Part shown: positions 12,785 to 24,830 of the stretch, in pieces
Position numbering within the stretch: the first letter of the stretch is position 1
Layout of the letters: every line of letters begins with the position of its first letter
Assembly (NCBI GenBank): GCA_964016985.1
Contig: OZ024830.1
Location: 61,892,550-61,956,549 of the forward strand
Direction: 5' to 3'
From: Anodontia alba
Lineage: Eukaryota; Mollusca; Bivalvia; Lucinida; Lucinidae
Length of the DNA: 64,000 nucleotides
Program-made: the position numbers and the translations under genes
The notes under the pieces: generated by a model
What the model saw: the letters and a program-made list of their open reading frames with translations, nothing else
Database searches by the model: none
Told to the model about the DNA's origin: nothing

Positions 12785-13127
12785 AGACATGTGGCTGTGT
12801 GTACAGCCCTTGTGTGCGGAACGCAATGCTCCATGCCACTGAAAAAGCCAAACCTCCAAGGTCTGCAGTGGAATGACACAGATCTGCAATGTCAAGCCAC
12901 AAGACATTGTAACCATCAGGTCCAATGAGCTGTTTGCACATCCTGCACTGAGGATCTGGACCTCATCCTGAAGGAGAGAAGGCTCCACTGGTATGGACAC
13001 GTGGAATGCTCCAGGGGTGTAGTCAAGACAGCCTGACATACAGGTTGATGGAAAGCTTGGGCCTGGGAGGCCCAAGGTGACATGGAATCAGCTGACAGGG
13101 ATCACAGAGTGGAAGCTCTCAGTAATC
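12785..13127 (+). pseudogene. Decayed 3' end of a non-LTR retrotransposon reverse-transcriptase ORF
   Basis: Seen: in shifting plus-strand frames, ICNVKPQDIVTIRSNEL (12879-12930) is followed by EDLDLILKERRLHWYGHVEC and SRGVVKTA (to about 13030), then stops; a trace of the next GRPKxTWxQLT part is readable out of frame (CAAGGTGACATGGAATCAGCTGAC). Known: this 'RRLRWYGHVER.. GRPKMTW' tail is the C-terminal region of common invertebrate LINE-type ORF2 proteins. RT catalytic motifs are not present in the window, so this is a 5'-truncated dead copy. It cannot be a host gene because of stops and frameshifts. Confidence 0.75.
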
Positions 13128-13129
13128 AA

Positions 13130-14534
13130 CGAGTTTTTCCTTTGATTTGGCCTGGTGACCTAGTTTTTGATCCCAAGTGACCCAATTTCAAACTTGACCT
13201 AGAAATCATCAAGACAAACATTTTGGGCGAGATTCATGATGATTACTTAAAAAATGTGACCTCTAGAGTGTTAACAAGGTCTTCTGCTGATCTGGCCTGG
13301 TGACCTTGTTTTTGATCCCAAGTGAGCCAGTTTCGACCTTGATCTAGAAATCATCCAGATAAACAATTTGAGCAAGATTCATGATGATTGCTTTAAAAAT
13401 GTGACTGCTAGAGTGTTAACAAGGTTTTCCACTGATTTGGCCAGGTAGCCTAGTTTTTTACCCCACCTGACCCATTTTCAAACTGCACCTAGAAATCATC
13501 AAGACAAACATTTTGAGCAGGATTCATGATGATTCCTTCAAAAATGTGACCACTAGAGTATTAACAGGGTTTTCCTTTGATTTGGCCTGGTGACATAGTT
13601 TTTGACCCCAAGTTTTGAACTTGACCTATAACTTATCAAGAAAAATATTTTGAACAAGACTTATGATGATTGCTTCAAAAATGTGACCGCTAGTGTGTTA
13701 ACAAGGTTATCCTTTGATTTTGGCCTAGTTTTTGATCTGAAGTGACCCAGTTTCGAACTTGACCTAGAACTCATCAAGACAAACATTTCAAGCAAGATTC
13801 ATGATGACTGCTTCAAAAATGTGACAGCTAGAGTGTTAACAATGTTTCCCTTTAATTTGGCCTGGTGACCTAGTTTTTTACCCCAAGTGACCCAGTTTCA
13901 AACTTAACCTAGAACTCATCAAGACAAACATTTTGAGCATGAGTCATGATGATTGCTTCAAAAGTGTGACCGCTAGCGTGTTAACAAGGTCTTCTGCTGA
14001 TTTGGCCTGGTGACCTAGTTTTTGACCCCAAGTGACCCGGTTTCAAACTTGACCTAGAACTCATCAAGACAAACATTTTGACCAAGATTTATGATGATGG
14101 CTTGTAATATTCTGTTGTGACCGCTAGAGTGTTAACAAAGTTTTCCTTTGATTTGGCCTGGCGATCTAGTTTTTGATCCCAACTGACCCAGTTTTGAACT
14201 TGACCTAGAAATCATCAAGGCAAACATTTTGAGCAAGATTCATGATGATTGCTTGAAAAATGAGACCTCTAGAGTATTAATAATATTTTCCTTTGATTTG
14301 ACCTGGTGACCTAGTTTTTGATCCCAAGTGACCCAGTTTCAAATGTGACCTAGATTTCATAGGTGCAAACATTCTGAGGAAGTTTCATCAAGACTGAGCC
14401 AAAACTGTGACCTCTAGAGTGTTAACAAACTAATTGCTGACGACGGAGTTTGGAATATGGACGACGGACCATGGATGATGGACAGAGGGTGATCACAATA
14501 GCTCATCCTGAGCTTTCACTCAGGTGAGCTAAAA
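13130..14534 (+). mobile_element. Helentron/pearl-like element with about nine 145-bp units
   Basis: Units built on GAGTGTTAACAAGG, TTTGATTTGGCCTGGTGACC, CAAGTGACCCAGTTTCAAAC and GAGCAAGATTCATGATGAT recur every 136-145 bp from 13130 to 14420. Tail 14440-14534 has GACGGAC, GTGATCACAATAGCTCATCC, GAGCTTTCACTC and AGGTGAGCTAAAAA. No head found; its left neighbour is the LINE fragment. Same unit at 19388-20250 and 25290-25370. Confidence 0.75.
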
Positions 14535-14539
14535 AGCCA

Positions 14540-15770
14540 AAGTTATCATTCTTGTATGTGACATGTCATCTGGTCCTGTTCTTCATTACTACCAAGTATC
14601 ATCAAAGTATTCCAAAGAGTGTTCGACTTACATAGCAGACACTAAATCAATGCATAATCAGTGTCAAATATAACAAAGAGAGATAACAGCAAAAGTAAGG
14701 AAGGCAGAGTTGTCATTCTTGTAAGGAACACATTGTCTTGTCCTGTTGTACAGTTCTACAAGGTTCCATCAAAATATTCTGAAGGGTATTCCAGTTACAA
14801 ACATATAACAAAGGGAGATAATGCCAAAAGTAAGAAAGGCAGAGTTGCCATTCTTGTATGCCACAGGTTGACTGATCCTGTTCTACAGTTCTACCAAGTA
14901 TCATAAAAATATTCCAAAGAGTCTTTGACTTACAGAGCGGACACAAAAAAAATGGATTATCACTGTCAAATATAACAAAGGGAGACAACACAAAAAGTAA
15001 GAAAGGCAGAGTTGTCATTCTTGTATGCAATATGTTGTCTGGTCCTGTTCTACATTTCTGCCAAGTACGATCGAAATATTCCAAAGGGTATTTGAGTTAC
15101 AGAGCGGACACGGAATCTTTTTTCAAATAAAACAACAGGTGATAACTCCAAAAGTAAGAAAGGCAGCATTGTCATTCTTGTACGCAACTGGTCGTCTGGT
15201 CCTGTTCTACATTTCTACCAAGTATCATAAAAATATTCCAAAGGGTCTTTACTTACAGAGTAGACACGGAATCAACGGATAATCACTGTCAGACATAACA
15301 AAGGGAGATAACGCCACAAGTAAGAAAGGCAAAGTTGTCATTCTTGTATGCAATACTTTGACTGATCCTGTTCTACATTTCTACCAAATATCATAAAAAT
15401 ATTCCAAAGGGCCTTTGACTTACAGAGCGGACACCAATTAAATGGATTATCACTGTTAAATATAACAAAGGGAGACAATGCCAAAAGTAAGAAAGGCAGA
15501 GATCATTCTTGTATGCTATATGTCATCTGGTCCTGTTCTACATTTCTGCCAAGTGCGATCGAAATATTCCAAAGGGTATGTGAGTTACAGAGCGGACACG
15601 GAATCTTTTTCAAACAAAACAAAGGGTGATAATTCCAAAAGTAAGAAAGGCAGAGTTGCCATTCTTGTACGCGACAGGTCGTCTGGTCCTGTTCTACATT
15701 TCTACCAAGTATCATCAAAATATTCCAAAGGGTATTCAAGTTACAGAGTGGACAAGAAGTTTTACGCTGA
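14540..15770. repeat. Tandem array, about seven copies of a 155-bp unit
   Basis: The segment GGCAGAGTTGTCATTCTTGT recurs at about 14704, 14860, 15007, 15165, 15328, 15498 and 15651, with AACAAAGGGAGATAA and TTACAGAGCGGACAC in each unit. Spacing 150-165 bp. It abuts the tail of the preceding element directly. Frames that appear open on both strands here are by-products of the period and similarity, not genes. Confidence 0.85.
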
Positions 15771-16993
15771 TGCCAATGGGATCCATCCCAAAAACAATTT
15801 ATTACCCCCCTTTGGTAGGGGGGGAGGTGTGTGTGTGTGTGGGGGGGGGGTGGACATAACTACATTTTTATTATCATCAATATGGAAGTGAAGAACTGCC
15901 TACACCACAAAAGAGAAACTCATCGCCATCAGAGGCCTATGGTAACAGAGCTGCACAAGGAGAATTCAGTTAGCACAATCATAAATTTGGCCCATTTTGA
16001 CTCATAACCTGCCGAGATTATGACCATTCTACTGAAATATGACACTCTTTTGCACCAAATAACTTAGTCAATAACTAACGGAAAAGTACTGCGCATTCTA
16101 CATAGGAACATCTTTTTTTTTTCCCACAAATTCTTGTACTACTGCATTTACCCTAAATACAAGGATACCTTAACTCCTTAACATACTTTTCCTAAAATTT
16201 GAACAAGTCCATGTTACTACCAGCTGTGTCTAAAAAACTGCTGGATGAGTGGCAAACAGTACAAACCATGATCAGATGCCCTATTCTCCATTTTTTTTTA
16301 TGCCTGATCTGGGTCTACACATTTTTCCTGATACTTAGGGCAAATATGGTACTCTGTGAAACAATTAAAGCATGTCTGTAGCCTATTCTTGCCTTAACCC
16401 GTTGTAGTCGGGAGACCCGTAAAAGGGTAATTGGCAAACAGTGTAGACCAAGATCAGACGCCACAGAATGCGGCGTCTGATCAGAGTCTCCACTGTTTGT
16501 AAATAGTTTAGCCATTTTTCTCTAGGAATATGTTAATCTCATAGCCGGGTGTACCTAAAATTGAAATTGGACTATTCCAATATATAGTGTGGGGGAGTCT
16601 ATTCAGTATACAATGGGTTAAGGAATAAATATAGTAGCTATGGCTCTGTGCTGCATTCAGATCTGGACAAGTTACCGGTAGTCATTGTTGCATGCTTTAC
16701 TTTGCAATTGTGAATATGCTCAGAGTATGTTTGAGTTAGTGTGTGATCAAGCATTAGCCAACATCTTTCCTGACCAACTGATGCTTCAGTGTGACAATTA
16801 AAACTTGATCAACCAGAACTAAAATCATTTCAACAGTCAAAATCATTCCAGACCATCTTATGGGGACAGTATGAACTTGGTGGATTTTCTGCCATTTTTT
16901 TCAAAAGGGAGACAATTGTGACTTCCAGTTTGTTTTCCTGTACATCAAGCACTGGTTCCCAAGGGGAGTAAGCTCTATCCTTTTAGAGAAAGT
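15771..16993. other. No gene; GT/G-rich simple repeat and one MITE
   Basis: GTGTGTGTGTGTG and G-runs at 15826-15851, a T-run at 16111-16120, a hairpin remnant near 16200-16270, then the MITE 16398-16617. The remainder is unrecognised. Confidence 0.5.
16398..16617. mobile_element. TTAA-type MITE, CCC(A/G)TTGTA family
   Basis: TTAA at 16394-16397 and 16618-16621; ends CCCGTTGTAGTC and ATACAATGGG. Internal hairpin GCAAACAGTGTAGACC..GATCAGACGCC / GGCGTCTGATCAGAGTCTCC. Opposite orientation to the copy at 25435. Confidence 0.88.
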
Positions 16994-17152
16994 CTTTGTT
17001 TGTTTGTGTTGAGGTTTTACAGCCCAGTCAACCCAATGGGGTCATGTCGAGCGCGGTCAGTTTACCTAACCACACGTTTACTGGGCAGGCTTAGTCCTCT
17101 AAGCGGTTCACCAGTATTGTGCACATTCTTTCGCAAGAAACTGAAGTCACTT
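16994..17152 (-). mobile_element. tRNA-derived SINE, truncated (tRNA head missing)
   Basis: Only the 3' body and the TTTGTTTGTTTGTG tail remain; similarity stops at CAAGAAACTGA near 17150, so the polymerase III promoter part is absent. It lies about 105 bases beyond the SETD1 stop codon on the transcribed side and may be transcribed within the 3' UTR. Confidence 0.85.
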
Positions 17153-17257
17153 TTCAGACAGACTACAAAACAATTCTGACAGAGCTGCCTCTCCTGATAA
17201 AGTATTAATTCCTCTTCAGTGTGTCTCTTACACATTCTTGTAGAATAAGACCAAAAT

Positions 17258-17431
17258 CTAATTTAGTGTGCCTCTACAGTTGGTAGAGCCACAAAGACAC
17301 GGAATCTTGTCATCTTCTATTGGGAATTTATAATCATATGTGATTTCTTCATTGACATCAATGTCTTTCTTTGAGTAGATCACAATTTTCTTCTGTCCTT
17401 CCACTGTGATGACTTTGGCATAACAATTTGG
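17258..17431 (-). CDS. SETD1: SETD1 last exon: SET C-terminus, post-SET and stop
   Basis: Seen: acceptor CTCTTTCAG, then 57 codons starting [21 protein letters not shown] and ending [13 protein letters not shown] with TAG at 17258-17260. Joined to the previous exon it rebuilds NHSCN|PNC across the junction. It contains EEITYDY (the catalytic/cofactor Tyr of SET-C) and the post-SET cysteines in CLCGSTNC (fragment residues 620, 622, 627), which with the Cys of NHSC/PNC bind zinc. The ending CRGTLN matches SETD1A/B C-termini (CRGSLN/CRGTLN), so this is the true end of the protein. No convincing AATAAA was found in the first 100 bases downstream. A SINE fragment at 16994-17152 follows closely and may lie in the 3' UTR. 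Confidence 0.97.
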   Translation of the reverse strand, partial: PNCYAKVITVEGQKKIVIYSKKDIDVNEEITYDYKFPIEDDKIPCLCGSTNCRGTLN

Positions 17432-17677
17432 CTGAAAGAGATAATAATGAAATAAGCTACATCACACAACATTTAATATGGATGCTGAAGGGGAATGGAT
17501 ATCCTTTCAGGGGAGACAACCATGTCTAAACTGATTAGTCTCCCATCTGAAAAGATGTCTGCTCTAAAAAGAATTTACAAACATGGGAAATGGGATCTAT
17601 CCTTTTAGAGTAGAACCCTTTTCATAAGGGGACTGATATGTAGTTAAAGTAAACAGGAAACCACAAAAGATGTAAAC

Positions 17678-20596
17678 AAGTGAGTCATCATGGCCTGTGA
17701 TCGCTCACCTGAATATCATAGCACTTTCAGAACCTGATCTTGAAATGATCAAGGGCAAGATTCTGACCAAGATTCATGATGATAATGTTAACAAGTAAGA
17801 CAATGTAGCATGGTGGACTATGAAATTAAGTCAAGCTCAAGTATGGATGACTGCACTCAAGAGGCCACGCTAAGATGTATGCATGAGCTAAGTATCACTG
17901 CAAAAATGACTGAGAAACCGACTTAAATGTAAAAACTTAATACATTAAAGTCAGCGGACTGTGACATACAGGTCAAGGTCAAATATGGATGCCTGCATTC
18001 TAGAGGCCATGCTAAAATGTATGCAAGTGCCAAGTATCACTGCTGTAGGACAAATAGTTACTGAGAAACTGACTTAAACAAAAAAACTTAAGAAAGTCAC
18101 TGGACAATGAAAAATAAGTCATAAGTGACCCGGTCACACAACTTACCGAAATACCGGAACACTACCGAAATACCAGAATACCCGTGAAAAATACAGGAAC
18201 GCCTGTGAAAGACACTTAATGAAGGAACCAATACTGGCCTTAATAATAAAGAAGCGCGTATACTCGGAGGCTGATCTTCAAAGCCCAGAGGCCAAAGAAG
18301 CTCACGTGAACAGTGAAGACTGATTTGCAGGCTGATCAGAGTATTCACTGGTAGCACAGGTCTTATTGTCCTAAAAGTGTTTTCCAAATTTCCATGTTCC
18401 CTGTTTCCCCTATAACTAGTTTCATTCCCTCTTTCTCTGCAGCATCTGATCTGAGTCTACAGTTTGCATAGGCCTATCTGTCCCAATACTTCGGTCCAAT
18501 TTTTAATACAATGTACATGCCAGTTTCATATGCATTTCTGATGAAAAAATGCTCTAATATTTAAGGAACATAAGTTTGTTTTTCTCTCTAAGCCATTCCG
18601 CCACAATTTCTCGTGCTGTTACCGTTATGAGCACGCGGCTTATTCATGTGGGGCAAGGGAATATGACTGTTGCATTTTCTGGGTATTTTCACATATATTT
18701 TTGTAATCTATACTCGAAATGAGAATGTCCCAGAATTGCGTGTCGTTGCCCGGTGGCATATCTAAGCAGACCCAAGAGAATCTATGTAGGGATTACTAGG
18801 TTCTGCAGGACTTAGAAACATAAATAACTATTTTGATGTGCAAACTGCTAGCTTGTAAATTAAGCGCTTTGGTACTATTTTGCTCTTTTCTCAGAAAAAT
18901 TATAATTTGCACCCAGCACTCGAGTTGTCGCCTCTAACAGAAAAAATGACCGTCTGTCAGATCGCAAACTGGTTGGGAAAAAAACAAAAACAAAAACAAA
19001 AAAAAAACAACAAAAAAAAAAACAACAACAGCATGCCAATTTTCATACAAGGTGAAAAAAAAAAAAAACAGCAAGTGAGGCAAATAAAAGAATGTGCAGG
19101 AGCTACAAAGAAAAAAAAAAAGAAGGTACAATCACGAGACATCCCAATCTGTCTTATAACCCCACCAACCTGAGCAAACTGCATGGACAAATTATTTTCA
19201 AAGATAACACTTTAAAGACAATTTGCAAATTTTTTGTGGTTATTAAGTTAAAATACTTTTTCTTTTCCTATATATTGACATATCTTAATTAATTCAAGCC
19301 ACTATTAGTGTCAGCAGGTGTCTTTCACAGGTATTCCTGTATTTTTCAAGGGTATTTCGGTAGTATTCCAGTATGTCGTGTGACCCCAAGTGACCCAGTT
19401 CCAAACTTGACCTTGAAATCATCAAGACAAACATTTTGAGCAAGATTCATGATAATCACTTCAAAAGTGTGAACTCTAGAGTGTTAAAAAGGTTATCCTT
19501 TAATTTGGGCTGGTTACCTAGTTTTTGACCACAAGTGACCAAGTTTTGAAACTGACCTAAAAATCATCAACACAAACATTTTGAGCAAGATTCATGATGA
19601 TCACTCCAAAAATGAGACCTCTAGTGTTTAACAAGGTTTTCCTTTGATATGGCCCAGTGACCTAGCTTTTGAACCCAAGTGACCCACTTTCAAACTTGAC
19701 CTAGAAATCATCAAGTCATAACATTTTGAGCAAGATTCATGATGAATACTTAAAAATGTGACCTCTAGAGTGTAAACAAAGTTTTCCTTTGATTTAGCCT
19801 GGTGACCTATTGTTTTTTTTGCTCTAAATGATCCAGTTTGAACCTGACCTATAAATCATCAAGCCAAACATTCTGAGCAAGATTCATGATCACTTCAAAA
19901 CTGTGACCTCTAGAGTGTTAACAATGTTTTCCTTTGATTTAACCCTCTGACCAAGTTTTTGAACACAAATGACCCCGTTTCAAAGTTGACCTAGAAATCA
20001 TCAAAACTAATGTTTTGAGCAAGATTCATGATAATCATTTCAAAAATGAGACCTCTAGAGTGTTAACAAGTTTTTTTCTTTGATTTGGCCCAGTGACCTA
20101 ATTCCTGACCCCTAATGACCCAGTTTCAAACTTGACCTAGAAATCATCAAGGCAAACATTTAGAGCAAGATTTATGATAATTATTTGAATAAGATATCAT
20201 AAAGGCAAACATTCTGATAAAGTTTCATGAAGACTGAAGAAACACTTTGGCCTCCAGAAGGTTTTAAAGAAATCTGACCTTTGTGACCTAGTTTTTGATA
20301 TGGCATGATCCATATTCAAATTTGACCAAGATATCATTAAAAAGAAAAAAACAAACAAAAAACTTTCTGGTAAAGTTTCATGAAGACTGAAGCAAAACTG
20401 TGGCCTCTAGAGGGTGAATAAGGTTTTATAGAAAAGTGACCTAGTGACCTAGTTTTGACCCAACATGACCCACATTCCAACTTGACCAAGATATCATTAA
20501 GACAAACAGTTTCATAAAGTGCTTTGATGATCAAAGCAAAACTGTAGCCTCTAGAGGGTAAATAAGGTTTTAAAGATATTTGACACAGTGACATAG
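17678..20596 (+). mobile_element. Helentron/pearl-like element split by the 9-bp-TSD insertion
   Basis: Head AACAAGTGAGTCATCATGGC and TCGCTCACCTGAAT at 17678-17715, then CTGCACTCAAGAGGCC units (17850, 18000), the insertion 18132-19387, and 145-bp units of the GAGCAAGATTCATGAT type to about 20250. Related units (AAGTTTCATGAAGACTGAAG) continue to the MITE at 20599. It fills the intron between the last two SETD1 exons. Confidence 0.7.
18132..19387. mobile_element. Long-TIR non-autonomous DNA element with 9-bp target duplication (MULE-like)
   Basis: Seen: long inverted ends, left 18132-18214 (GGTCACACAACTTACCG..GTGAAAGACAC) and right 19319-19387, built from repeated CCGAAATACC / GGTATTTCGG blocks. 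Flanked by AAGTGACCC at 18123-18131 and 19388-19396. The host repeat at 25283-25310 carries the uninterrupted site (CATAAGTGACCCAG). Interior of 1.1 kb has A-runs and no coding sequence. Known: 9-bp duplications with long TIRs are typical of Mutator-like elements; the superfamily is inferred. Confidence 0.85.
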
Positions 20597-20598
20597 TA

Positions 20599-20908
20599 CA
20601 GTCGACTCGTTATCTCGAATTCCAAGGGACTCTCTGAAATACTTCGAGATATCCGAACCTCGGCATATCAGATTTGCAGAAGTGAAGAAAAAATAATTCA
20701 AACAACCACATTTAACAAATTTATATGTAATTGGACTCTTGAATTTAGAGAGAATCAAAAATATTGTGGAAAAGATGAGAAATTGCTCCTGAGGAGCAAT
20801 TTCTCCTCTTTTCCACAATATTTTTTTACCCGTTGTAAAATTTTCACGTTAAGTGAGGGATAAGCGGTTATTCGAGATAAGTGAGGTCGAGATAACGAGA
20901 GTCAACTG
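20599..20908. mobile_element. Pogo/Tc1-like MITE with TA target duplication
   Basis: Ends CAGTCGACTCGTTATCTCGA at 20599 and the inverted CGAGATAACGAGAGTCAACTG ending at 20908 (20 positions alike), each flanked by TA (20597-20598, 20909-20910). A second hairpin sits in the middle (20758-20821, AATATTGTGGAAAAG.. with centre CTCCTGAGGAG). 310 bp, no coding capacity. The CAGT..CTC end and TA duplication fit pogo/Tigger-type non-autonomous elements. Confidence 0.88.
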
Positions 20909-20910
20909 TA

Positions 20911-22795
20911 GTTTTTGATCGACATGGCCATATTTTCGTTTCCAGATAATAACTTGAGTAAATATCAATGGATTTATGCCAACTTGGTATGGGCATTGAT
21001 TTTGTGGAGATCGGGTTTGCTATTGCAAGTGGGCAAATTTCATCAATTTTTGACAGAGTTATCTGCCCACAACATATGGTATTTTTGTTTCAGGACATTA
21101 ACTTTAGTAAATCTAAACAAATTTCCACCAAACTTGATATGTGCACTGATATTATGGATATCTGGTTTGGGATTGCTATGGGTGCATTTCGTCATATTCT
21201 GACACAGTTATCTCCCCATCACACAATCGTATTATCGTTTCACATTTTTATTGAAAACTTATATGAGGGTCACTGACGACATTTAACTGGCTAAAACTAG
21301 CTAGTCTGGTCTAGAAAACTTCAACAATTTGCGTACAAATTTTCAAGTGAAGTAATTACAGAAGAAGAATGATTAAAAGATAACTAGAGCTATCAGAGGA
21401 TCTGACTATAGCACCGCTGCAGCTCTATCAGAGGAGAAATACATACAGTGTTGAAATATTTTGAATTCATCCTTACCAGATAACACCAATGTACAACATG
21501 GTAACATGATATCGTAAAATTACAGGTTTTAATCCATGAGTTATGGGCCCTTCACCCTGATTCCTGAATACAAGATACATCAACCCACTGTCCATGTGTG
21601 TACCACTTTTTCAAAGCCACCATCTGTGGTATAAGTTTCAATGAAATAGGACCAAAAGCATAAAAGTTATTGAGCAAAATGCATTTTAATTTTTTTAAAA
21701 ACCTACCAAGGAACACAACTCCTTGGCCCCTATTCCTGAATACACAATACATCAAGTCATTATCCATGTTTGTACGAACTTTCAGCTATCTTCCTTTCAT
21801 AATTCCCGAGAAATCCGTTACGTTGTTTCAAGAATGGCAAAATTTGAAAACCTATCATGAACTCCAAGAGTTATGAGCCCTAGACCACCATTCTGCCACT
21901 ACACCATCCTTACCTTAGAGACCAAGTGTGGTATAAGTTTCATCGAAGCAGGACAACACACATAAAAGTAACTGAGCAAAATGCATTTTCATTTTTTGAA
22001 AACCTACCAAGAGACAAAACTCCAAGTTATGGACCCTTTGCCCCATATTCCTGAATACACAAGACATCCAGTCATTGTCCATGTTTATATGAACTTTCAG
22101 CTTTCTAGCTTTTATAGTTCCTGAGAAATCTGTTAGGAAACATTTTCAAGAATGGCAAAATTTGGAAACCTAAGAAGGGACATAACCCAAAGAGTTATGG
22201 GCCCTTGGCCACCATTCTGCCACTACACCTTCCTTACCTTAGAGATCAAGTGTGGTATGAGTTTCATTGAAGTAGGACCACAAACATGTTATTCAGCAAA
22301 ATGCATTTTTATTGTTTGAAAACCTACCAAGGGGCATAACTCCAAGAGCTATGGACCCTTGGCCCCTATTCAGGTACACATGATACATCCAGTCATTGTC
22401 CATGTTTATACGAACTTTCAGCTTTCTAGTTTTCATTGTTCCTGAGAAATCTGTTATGAATATTTTCAAGACTGGCAAAATTTGAAAACCTATCAAGGGA
22501 CATAATCCCAAAAGTTATGGGCCCTTGGCCACCATTTATGCCACTACACCTTCCTTACCTTAGAGATCAAGTGTGGTTTAAGTTTCATCGAAGTAGGACC
22601 ACAAACATAAAAGTTATTAAGCAAAATGCATTTTAAATTTTGAAAACCTACTAAGGGCATAACTCCAAGAGTTATTGGTCCTTGGCCACTATTCTGCGAT
22701 TACACCTCACTTACCTTAAAGACCAAGTATAGTATGTTTCATTGAAATAGGACCACAAACATAAAAGTTATTAAGCAAAATGCATTTTAATTTTG
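20911..22795. repeat. Intronic tandem repeats, about 300-320-bp period
   Basis: 20911-21290 is a diverged repeat block (TTTGATCGACATGG.., GCCAACTTGG..). From 21660 the segment AGCAAAATGCATTTTAA recurs at 21672, 21976, 22298, 22620 and 22773, with GTTATGGGCCCTTGGCCACC in between. No coding sequence supported. Confidence 0.75.
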
Positions 22796-23269
22796 CAGTC
22801 ACGGAATCAAGAAATCCCGGAATGACTGAGTCTGGGAATCACGGAAGGACATGGCAAATTCAGTATACCACCACTTTTTCAAAGTGGGGCTATAATAAAG
22901 AGCACCTTTTGGCTGCTTGCTGCTAATGGGATTCTCTTGAAATGCACTACTTCCACACGAATAAATTATATTAGGCATAATGTGTATAAAATCATAGCTC
23001 CAGATAAGACATTTTTTCCAACCCAAATATGTTTCTTTTTTTTTTTTTTTTATTTATCCTGGCAAAAATATGTTCTGGTTATTCATTAGAAACTTTGTGC
23101 CAAGGCACTTCTAAGAAATACTCACAACGTTATGTTTTTGCAAAGACATTTAAAAGAAAAACGTTTGCCCGATACCCCTCTCCTATCTAGAGCTATGAAT
23201 GGTATAATATATTGACTCTATCCCTCAAGCAACTGTGGTGGAGACACCAAGACCATAACCCTTTCAGTT

Positions 23270-23447
23270 AATGAGAAACTGACCAAAGTCATAGACCTTG
23301 AAATAATGGGCAAATTCAAATACTATGTTAATTAGAAACTGACCAAGTCATAGACCTTGAAATAATGGGCAAATTCAAATACTATGTTAATGAGAAACTG
23401 ACCAAGTCATAGACCTTGAAATAATGGGCAAAGTCAAATTCAATGGT
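23270..23447. repeat. Three tandem copies of a 59-bp unit
   Basis: GAGAAACTGACCAAGTCATA followed by GACCTTGAAATAATGGGCAA repeats at about 23270, 23329 and 23388 with few differences, so the amplification is recent. Located in the last SETD1 intron. The rest of 22796-24274 shows a T-run at 23037-23051 and no recognised element. Confidence 0.85.
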
Positions 23448-24274
23448 TCATGAGAAACTGACCAGCCAGCCAACACTATGATGTACAGGTCAAGGTCAAA
23501 TATGGCTGGTGGGTTACAGCTGTCCTTTCCTATTAAGTGCAATTTTGGTCTCCCAATATCAAAACCTTATTCCTTATGTTTAATCAGAAACTGACCAAAA
23601 ACAGTGAGCTATAGGTCAATCACTGTGATGCAGCTACTCTTCCCAAAATGTAACTATGGTCCACCAATCAAGTTCTATATCCTTCTAATACCAAACAAGG
23701 ACCTAAACACATGTTGAACATAAACATTGCAAAGTCAATGAAACACGGAAAGTAGCTCATGAGCATACACCGAAAACTGCTGATATCTTTCTTATTTCTC
23801 AATAAAAACATACGTTGTCAATGTTTTTGATCTATTCTGAAAAGGGATCTGCTCTAAAAATTTGCCTTTTACGGTAGACCCCTTTTCAGATGGGATTTGG
23901 TGGCAAGGAAAACAAACACAGCAAGTCACAAAACTTGTCTCCCTTGTACAAAATGGCCTGACATGTACCAAATATATCTAGTCCCTTTAAAAGTGAAACA
24001 ATCTGACAAACAACTTGTCAAAGTGAGGATATAATTAGAATAAAGTATCAAAATCTGTTACATAGCATCATGTATGTTGCTAATAAAATCAGATCATGTC
24101 ATGTTCCGTTTAAAATGACCAAACCATTTCTGCTCTATAAAAACTTTTGTTTTGTTTTTTTATTCATTCAGTGTCTTGATTTAGTCCTTTCTAGACACAT
24201 AGACTTTCTAAAGGTGACTGTGATTTTACTTGTACCAATATTGTATAAGGTCCCATGACACTGAGCATACTTAC

Positions 24275-24532
24275 ATTACAACTGTGATTTATGAAGCGGG
24301 CCAAGTTGCCCATTTTTGTGGCATCAATGATAGTTTCATGGTCTATGCGGAATAAATAGCTGCTGCCTATACCCCTGGATTCATACTGCTTCTCTCTGAG
24401 ATCTGCGACGGTCTGTCGTAATGTCATACCCACATATTCTATCACCATTTCATCTCGTGCTATTGGTTCCAAAGCAAATAAACCCCAGTCATGTATACCA
24501 CTCTTGGCAAACTTTAATGCTTTCTTTCGGAA
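24275..24532 (-). CDS. SETD1: SETD1 exon: main part of the SET methyltransferase domain
   Basis: Seen: acceptor TTTTACAG, 86 codons in phase 0 (fragment residues 490-575) and donor GTAAGT. The product begins [20 protein letters not shown], holds [28 protein letters not shown] and ARFINHSCN, and stops at the Asn before PNC. Known: these are the SET-N cofactor-binding motif (WGLF), the SET-I insert and the first half of the NHSCxPNC pseudoknot motif of Set1/MLL-family H3K4 methyltransferases. The '[23 protein letters not shown]' signature separates SETD1 from MLL proteins, and the match here is near perfect. Role: SAM-dependent methylation of histone H3 Lys4 in the nucleus as catalytic subunit of COMPASS. 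Confidence 0.97.
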
Positions 24533-24615
24533 CTGTAAAAGACAAAACATCACTTTAAGTTAAGCTCTTGGAAGAATTATGCTAACTTTACTCTAAAAAG
24601 AGGGCCAAGATGGCC

Positions 24616-24830
24616 TAGACTGGCTCTAGTCTCTAGTGACAAAATATTTTTTCTTATAATCTATTTGATAATCCTCTAAAATAAAACCAAAGTAACATCA
24701 TGACTGTAAAAGCTGGTCACTAGTGACCAGCCTTTATAGTCATGATAGTTTTTTTTGGTTTTATTTTAGTGGATTATCAAACGGGATTATGAGAAAAATA
24801 TTTAAGAAACTGGAGACTGGAGCCAGTCTA
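24616..24830. mobile_element. 215-bp palindromic foldback MITE
   Basis: Seen: the two halves are near-perfect reverse complements, from TAGACTGGCTC at 24616 to GAGCCAGTCTA at 24830, with centre GCTGGTCACTAGTGACCAGC. Flanked by AAGATGGCC at 24607-24615 and 24831-24839 (9 bp). It splits the head of a Helentron-like element (AGAGGGCC..GGCCCTGTAACGCTCACC), which is restored when it is removed. Only about 75 bases upstream of the SET-domain exon on the coding strand. Confidence 0.92.

Noticed and set aside
12782..13075. Minus-strand open frames overlapping the LINE fragment
   Set aside because: The plus strand gives recognisable reverse-transcriptase C-terminal motifs; the minus frames are shadows.
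13130..14420. Regular repeats considered as a CRISPR-like array
   Set aside because: Units are 136-145 bp, contiguous and diverged, without short identical repeats and unique spacers; the genome is animal.
14661..15891. Open frames on both strands with recurring motifs (VAILVRDRSSGPVLHFYQVSSKYSK)
   Set aside because: The motif recurs because the DNA unit of about 155 bp recurs; both strands are equally open and there is no start, splice or family support.
18880..19190. Lys- or Phe-rich open frames
   Set aside because: Caused by A-runs inside the non-coding long-TIR element.
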